Shown here: piece by piece, positions 43,618 through 47,045 of the stretch
How the letters are laid out: each line of letters begins with the position of its first letter
Numbering within the stretch: position 1 is the stretch's first letter
Assembly: GCF_000498355.1 (NCBI RefSeq)
Contig: NZ_AVSV01000009.1
Coordinates: 1-47,045, forward strand
Source: Clostridium sp. Ade.TY
GTDB lineage: Bacteria > Bacillota > Clostridia > Clostridiales > Clostridiaceae
Reading direction: 5' to 3'
Length of the DNA stretch: 47,045 nucleotides
The notes under the pieces: model-generated
What the model saw: the letters and a program-made list of their open reading frames with translations, nothing else
What the model was told of the DNA's origin: nothing
The model's database searches: none
Program-made: the position numbers and the translations under genes

Positions 43618-44010
43618 ATGGTAGGATTAGTTATAATATCACATAGTGAAAAAATTGCAAAAGGAGTAGTTGAAATGGCTGCTCAAATGGCACCTAATAT
43701 TCCTATTATAGATGCAGGTGGTACTTCTGATGGAAGAATAGGAACTGACATGGAAAAAATATCAGAGGGTATTAAAAAAGTATATTCAGATGATGGAGTT
43801 TTAATTCTTTTTGATTTAGGAAGTGCTTATATGAATACAGAAATGGCAATAGATTTTTTAGATGATAATTTAGATAAAGATAAAATTCAAATTGTAGATT
43901 GTGCTCTTGTTGAAGGTGCTATAACAGCAGCTGTACAAAGTAGCTTAGGAGAAAATATTGAAAAAGTAAAAGAAGCTTTAAAAGATTTAAGTCTTAATAA
44001 GGTTTTATAA
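43618..44010 (+). CDS. dhaM: PTS-dependent dihydroxyacetone kinase, phosphotransferase DhaM
   Basis: A 130-residue single-domain DhaM of the EIIA-Man type, the Gram-positive form without fused HPr or EI domains. His9 in IISHSEKIA is the phosphorylated residue; GGTSDGRIGTD and LFDLGSAYMNTEMA are conserved. It takes phosphate from HPr and recharges the ADP in DhaL. GAGAGGAAG precedes the ATG. It is the last gene of dhaKLM; the operon lets the cell use dihydroxyacetone from glycerol fermentation. Confidence 0.92.
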   Translation: MVGLVIISHSEKIAKGVVEMAAQMAPNIPIIDAGGTSDGRIGTDMEKISEGIKKVYSDDGVLILFDLGSAYMNTEMAIDFLDDNLDKDKIQIVDCALVEGAITAAVQSSLGENIEKVKEALKDLSLNKVL

Positions 44011-44047
44011 TTAAAAGACAAGGAGTGATTTACTCCTTGTCTTTTAA
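44011..44047. terminator. Bidirectional terminator between dhaM and antiporter gene
   Basis: A 16-bp perfect stem (44011-44026 with 44032-44047), loop GATTT. Poly-A/poly-T arms supply U-tracts on both strands. It covers the stop codon of the - strand gene. Confidence 0.85.
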
Positions 44048-45501
44048 TTTTGTGGTAAATGAAGATCACAAACAGTAAGCATATTTAAAGTATTTTCAAC
44101 AGCATCTTTAATTCCAGCTATTATAATAATGTCATCTTTTTTTAGAATAGTATTTGCAGTTGGCATAATTTCTTCATTGTTTCTAACTATAGAAAATATT
44201 CTACAACCTATAGGTAATTTACATTCTTTTAATGATTTACCTATAAAATACTCACTACTTAAAACAAGTTCACGTATTATTATTTTATCTGATTTTTCAG
44301 AAGACTTAGATGTATTATCATCTAAAACTAAAAGTTTTTCAAATAATATAGGGAATATAATACATGAAATAACAGTAGTAACTATAAATGCAGAATAATC
44401 TGCTTCATTAATATAACCTAGTTGCATAGCCATTTGAGATCCTACAATAGTTAAACTAAGTTGTGCTGTAAGTATCATTGATGATGCTAAAGCATTTCTT
44501 AACCCGTATTTTTTCTTAAGTAATAAAGATGGTATTAGTTTTACTAAAAATAATATAACTAAAAATACAGGTATTTTAGCTATAGAACTTGGATTTTCAA
44601 CTATTGAACGTAAATCTATATTTACTCCAACCATTATAAAAAAGATTGGAATTAAAAATCCGTAACCAATAACATCTAATTGGTGAGAAATTTCTTCTTT
44701 AGCTTTTCCAGCTAATAGGGAAAATATTATTCCAGCCAAAAATGACCCAAGAATTATTTCACTACCAGCTTTTTGAGATATTGCAACGAGCACTAAAACA
44801 AGAACGAATGCACCTCTGACACTTAAGTGTAAGTTTTTAAATGCTACTAAAGAAATATCTCTTTTTTTAAACATAAATTTAGTTAATAAATATATAAGTA
44901 TAGCAGCTAAAAATATTATTAAAAATGCAAAGCTTTTTAAAGATAATCCATACATAGATACAGATGAAATAAATGAAATTCCAATTAAACATACGAATTC
45001 AGCTATTATACCAAATATTAATAATGATTGACCAAAATCACTACTTATAATTTGCTTGCCTTTTAAAATAGGTACTAAAAGGCCAGGAGCTGCTGCTGTA
45101 AATAAGAATGTAAAAAACAATCCTCCATTATCTATTCCAACAAATCTTAATGTAAAGCATAAAATAAATGATATAACAATTGAAATTAAAAACATTTTTA
45201 TACTTACAAATATTTTTGAATCTTTTAAAGACTCACCTTCAATTAATTTCAAATCATCAAAATTTATTTCAAGTCCACTTAAAAACATTAAATAAGCAAG
45301 ACCTAAATCAGATAAAAATATAATCCAGACATCAGAATGTATTATATTTAAAAAACTTTTACCAAGTATTATACCTATAAATATTTCCCCAACTTGATAA
45401 GGAACTTTTAATTTCTTTAATTTAGCTACTAAAAATGGCGTGAAGAATGCTACGATAGCTAGAATCATTAAAGAATCATAATTAATTAAATGTTCTTCCA
45501 T
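44044..45501 (-). CDS. Kef/CPA2-type cation-proton antiporter with C-terminal TrkA_C domain
   Basis: A 485-residue membrane protein of the monovalent cation:proton antiporter-2 family, with about 12-13 helices to residue 400. The opening FFTPFLVAKLKKLKVPYQVGEIFIGIILG and AFVLVLVLVAISQKAGSEIILGSFLAGIIF with conserved charged residues are typical; the TrkA_C domain (about 405-480) probably senses a ligand. It exchanges Na+ or K+ for protons. On the - strand GAGGA lies seven bases before ATG 45501; the ATG at 45507 is too close. It is monocistronic and convergent with dhaM. Confidence 0.87.
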   Translation of the reverse strand: MEEHLINYDSLMILAIVAFFTPFLVAKLKKLKVPYQVGEIFIGIILGKSFLNIIHSDVWIIFLSDLGLAYLMFLSGLEINFDDLKLIEGESLKDSKIFVSIKMFLISIVISFILCFTLRFVGIDNGGLFFTFLFTAAAPGLLVPILKGKQIISSDFGQSLLIFGIIAEFVCLIGISFISSVSMYGLSLKSFAFLIIFLAAILIYLLTKFMFKKRDISLVAFKNLHLSVRGAFVLVLVLVAISQKAGSEIILGSFLAGIIFSLLAGKAKEEISHQLDVIGYGFLIPIFFIMVGVNIDLRSIVENPSSIAKIPVFLVILFLVKLIPSLLLKKKYGLRNALASSMILTAQLSLTIVGSQMAMQLGYINEADYSAFIVTTVISCIIFPILFEKLLVLDDNTSKSSEKSDKIIIRELVLSSEYFIGKSLKECKLPIGCRIFSIVRNNEEIMPTANTILKKDDIIIIAGIKDAVENTLNMLTVCDLHLPQN

Positions 45502-45626
45502 TTTCATGTCCTCTTTTCTTTAGTTTTATAATATTACTTTGTTTAATTTTAATAATAAAAATAGAAATTATCAAGAATAAGTAATTTAATAATAACTTAT
45601 ATAAATATTATCTGTAAAATTTTAAA

Positions 45627-45657
45627 AGGTAACCTAGAAGAATATTCTAGATTACCT
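45627..45657 (-). terminator. Terminator-like hairpin reading on the - strand
   Basis: Arms AGGTAA-x-CTAGAA / TTCTAG-x-TTACCT. On the - strand the internal position is a T-G wobble and a T-rich tract follows; on + it is a C-A mismatch without U-tract. No - strand gene lies immediately upstream of it. Confidence 0.45.
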
Positions 45658-45742
45658 CAAAACTAAAACAAAAATAAAAGAATGTAAAAATGAAAACAAC
45701 TCTCAAACAATGAGAATTTAAACAACAGGTTTATTTTACCAC

Positions 45743-45810
45743 TAATAGAATTAAAAGTGAATATAAAATGGAAAATATTTAATAGAATATATTTCTATTA
45801 AATGATAGAA
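45743..45810 (+). repeat. Repeated TAATAGAA motif before aldo/keto reductase gene
   Basis: TAATAGAA occurs at 45743-45750 and 45780-45787, its complement TTCTATTA at 45793-45800, and TGATAGAA at 45803-45810. The second and third form an 8-bp dyad with a 5-base centre. This may be an operator. Confidence 0.45.
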
Positions 45811-45843
45811 TTATGTTAAGGGTTTTTTATAGGAGGGGTTAAA

Positions 45844-46764
45844 ATGAAGTATATAAATATTGGAAAGAGTAATATAAAAGGATCAGAAATAGCTTTAGGA
45901 TGCATGAGAATATCAGAGTTATCAAAAGATGATGCTGAAATTTTAATTAAGACTTCATTAGATGAAGGGATTAATTTTTTTGATCATGCAGATATATATT
46001 CTAAAGGTGAATCAGAGAAAATTTTTGCAGATGCAATAAATATGAATGATGATTTAAGAGAAAAAATTATATTACAAACTAAATGTGGAATAATACCAGG
46101 AGAAATGTATGATTTTTCAAAAGAACATATATTAAAATCTGTTGATGGTAGCTTAAAAAGGTTAAAAACTGATTATATAGATACATTTTTATTACATCGT
46201 CCTGATATTTTAGTTGATCCAGAAGAAGTATGTGAAGCTTTCAATATACTATATGAAAGTGGAAAGGTGAAAAAATTTGGAGTAAGTAATCATACTCCAT
46301 TTCAAATAGAACTTCTAAATAAATATTTAGATAATAAAATAATAATAAACCAATTACAATTTGGAATAATGCATACTGGAATGTTAGATTCAGGTATTAA
46401 TATGAATATGAAAAATGATGCATCAATAAATAGAGATGGTGGAGTTTTAGATTATTGTAGACTTAATGAAATAACTATACAAGCGTGGTCTCCATATCAG
46501 TATGGTTTTTTCGAAGGAGTATTTTTAAATAATGATAAATTTCTAGATCTTAACGAAAAAATAAATGAAATTGCAAAAAAATATAATGTAACTAATACTG
46601 CTATAGCAACAGCATGGATATTAAGGCATCCAGCAAAAATACAAACTATAGTTGGGACAACAAATAAAAATAGATTAAAGAATATATGTAAAGCATCTAG
46701 TATAAAACTTACAAGAAAAGAATGGTATGAGATTTATTTAGCAGCAGGAAATAAATTACCATAG
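45844..46764 (+). CDS. Aldo/keto reductase
   Basis: A 306-residue NAD(P)H-dependent TIM-barrel oxidoreductase. The catalytic tetrad is intact: Asp47, Tyr52 (DHADIY), Lys80 (QTKCG) and His118 (LLHRPD). GVSNHTPFQIELL and SPYQYGFFEGVF, then ATAWILRHPAKIQTIVGTTN near the C-terminus for cofactor binding, are typical of the YdhF-like branch. It likely reduces aldehydes or ketones of unknown identity. AGGAGGGG precedes the ATG. It is monocistronic, with possible operator repeats upstream and a strong terminator downstream. Confidence 0.9.
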   Translation: MKYINIGKSNIKGSEIALGCMRISELSKDDAEILIKTSLDEGINFFDHADIYSKGESEKIFADAINMNDDLREKIILQTKCGIIPGEMYDFSKEHILKSVDGSLKRLKTDYIDTFLLHRPDILVDPEEVCEAFNILYESGKVKKFGVSNHTPFQIELLNKYLDNKIIINQLQFGIMHTGMLDSGINMNMKNDASINRDGGVLDYCRLNEITIQAWSPYQYGFFEGVFLNNDKFLDLNEKINEIAKKYNVTNTAIATAWILRHPAKIQTIVGTTNKNRLKNICKASSIKLTRKEWYEIYLAAGNKLP

Positions 46765-46832
46765 TTTAAAATTTATCAAAATGATAAAAAAGTATATTTT
46801 TTTATAAAAGTGGCTTATAAAATGAATTTTTG

Positions 46833-46886
46833 AAGATTATCAAATTGAGAAAGGGATTATCAATTTGATAATCTTTCTTTTTTTTA
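46833..46886 (+). terminator. Rho-independent terminator after aldo/keto reductase gene
   Basis: A 15-bp stem (46833-46847 with 46861-46875), 13-base loop, followed by a T-rich tract. The same dyad lies about 85-140 bases before a sigma-54 promoter, so it could also be a binding site for an enhancer-binding protein. Confidence 0.8.
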
Positions 46887-46969
46887 TAAGTAAATCATAA
46901 TAATTTTATAAAAAATAAGTAAAATTTTAAATGAAAATGTATACAATAACCTTTTTTACAATAAAAAAG

Positions 46970-46986
46970 TTGGCACGAATATTGCT
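46970..46986 (+). promoter_or_regulatory. Sigma-54 (RpoN/SigL) promoter
   Basis: TTGGCAC-GAATA-TTGCT matches the -24/-12 consensus TGGCAC-N5-TTGCW exactly, with GG and GC separated by the required 10 bases. A ribosome binding site, AAGGGGGAG (47030-47038), follows, so the gene begins just outside the window. This predicts control by an enhancer-binding activator. Confidence 0.9.
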
Positions 46987-47045
46987 GATATAAATAAGTG
47001 AGAAAAAAAGATAAAGATTTTTACGAAATAAGGGGGAGAAATTAT

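Larger units (their letters stand above)
45502..45843. other. Divergent intergenic region, antiporter / aldo-keto reductase
   Basis: A 342-base AT-rich spacer. It contains a - strand terminator-like hairpin (45627-45657), a small TCTCA / TGAGA hairpin (45701-45715), and several TAATAGAA words before the reductase gene. No ORF is seen. Confidence 0.55.

Noticed and set aside
1..47045. Prophage, insertion sequence, CRISPR array or defence island
   Set aside because: No transposase, integrase, phage structural, Cas or restriction gene, no direct-repeat array and no composition break were seen.

Overview
The window looks like a chromosomal segment of a strictly anaerobic, spore-forming Clostridium sensu stricto. 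The DNA is very AT-rich with a strong A/T third-position bias. Ribosome binding sites are strong GGAGG-type. The gene content fits too: a Tlp-type small acid-soluble spore protein, the dissimilatory-type sulfite reductase AsrABC, a cyclic-di-GMP-I riboswitch, and PTS-dependent dihydroxyacetone kinase. The species cannot be named from the sequence. No insertion sequence, prophage, CRISPR array, tRNA or rRNA is visible; this is an ordinary housekeeping and metabolic region with most genes on the + strand.

Layout. 1-3.9 kb: an iron-regulated flavodoxin/DUF3793 operon with a Fur box, a CLC chloride/proton antiporter, and a membrane-anchored NERD-domain protein. 4.1-7.7 kb: a phnDCEE-type phosphonate/phosphite ABC importer, convergent with a cytoplasmic 5'-nucleotidase-family enzyme (7.7-9.2 kb). 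9.5-12.6 kb: a POT peptide transporter, then a vitamin B6 salvage pair (ECF S component plus pyridoxal/pyridoxamine kinase). 12.6-13.7 kb: an unknown membrane protein and a lipoprotein whose only plausible start is ATA. 13.7-15.8 kb (- strand): a DUF5685, J-domain/TPR/Cys-rich and membrane-protein operon. 16.0-20.9 kb: an MMPL/RND exporter with a large exported helical partner. 20.9-31.9 kb: the purine operon purL-E-C-F-M-N-H-D. 31.9-34.2 kb: a c-di-GMP riboswitch followed by a PAS-GGDEF-EAL protein. 34.5-37.6 kb: asrABC. 37.8-40.4 kb: tlp, a SAM methyltransferase, an unknown protein and a 54-residue Cys-rich microprotein. 40.4-44.0 kb: an L-cysteine desulfidase-family protein and dhaKLM. 44.0-46.8 kb: a Kef-type cation/proton antiporter (- strand) and an aldo/keto reductase. 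The right edge carries a textbook sigma-54 promoter for a gene outside the window.

How the parts work together. The purine operon encodes every step from PRPP to IMP except PurB (and a separate PurK is not needed if PurE receives its substrate another way); its promoter carries CGAA-core boxes resembling PurR sites. asrABC reduces sulfite to sulfide, and the nearby desulfidase releases sulfide from cysteine, so two sulfide-producing activities lie a few kilobases apart. The riboswitch upstream of a c-di-GMP turnover enzyme suggests feedback within that signalling network. Intergenic hairpins with U-tracts divide the window cleanly into these transcription units.

Most worth following up: the sigma-54 promoter at the right edge, the c-di-GMP riboswitch unit, the AUA-start lipoprotein, the MMPL/exported coiled-coil pair with a TetR-like operator, the palindrome on the B6 promoter, and the DUF5685/DnaJ cluster. 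I see no clear-cut new defence or mobile system.
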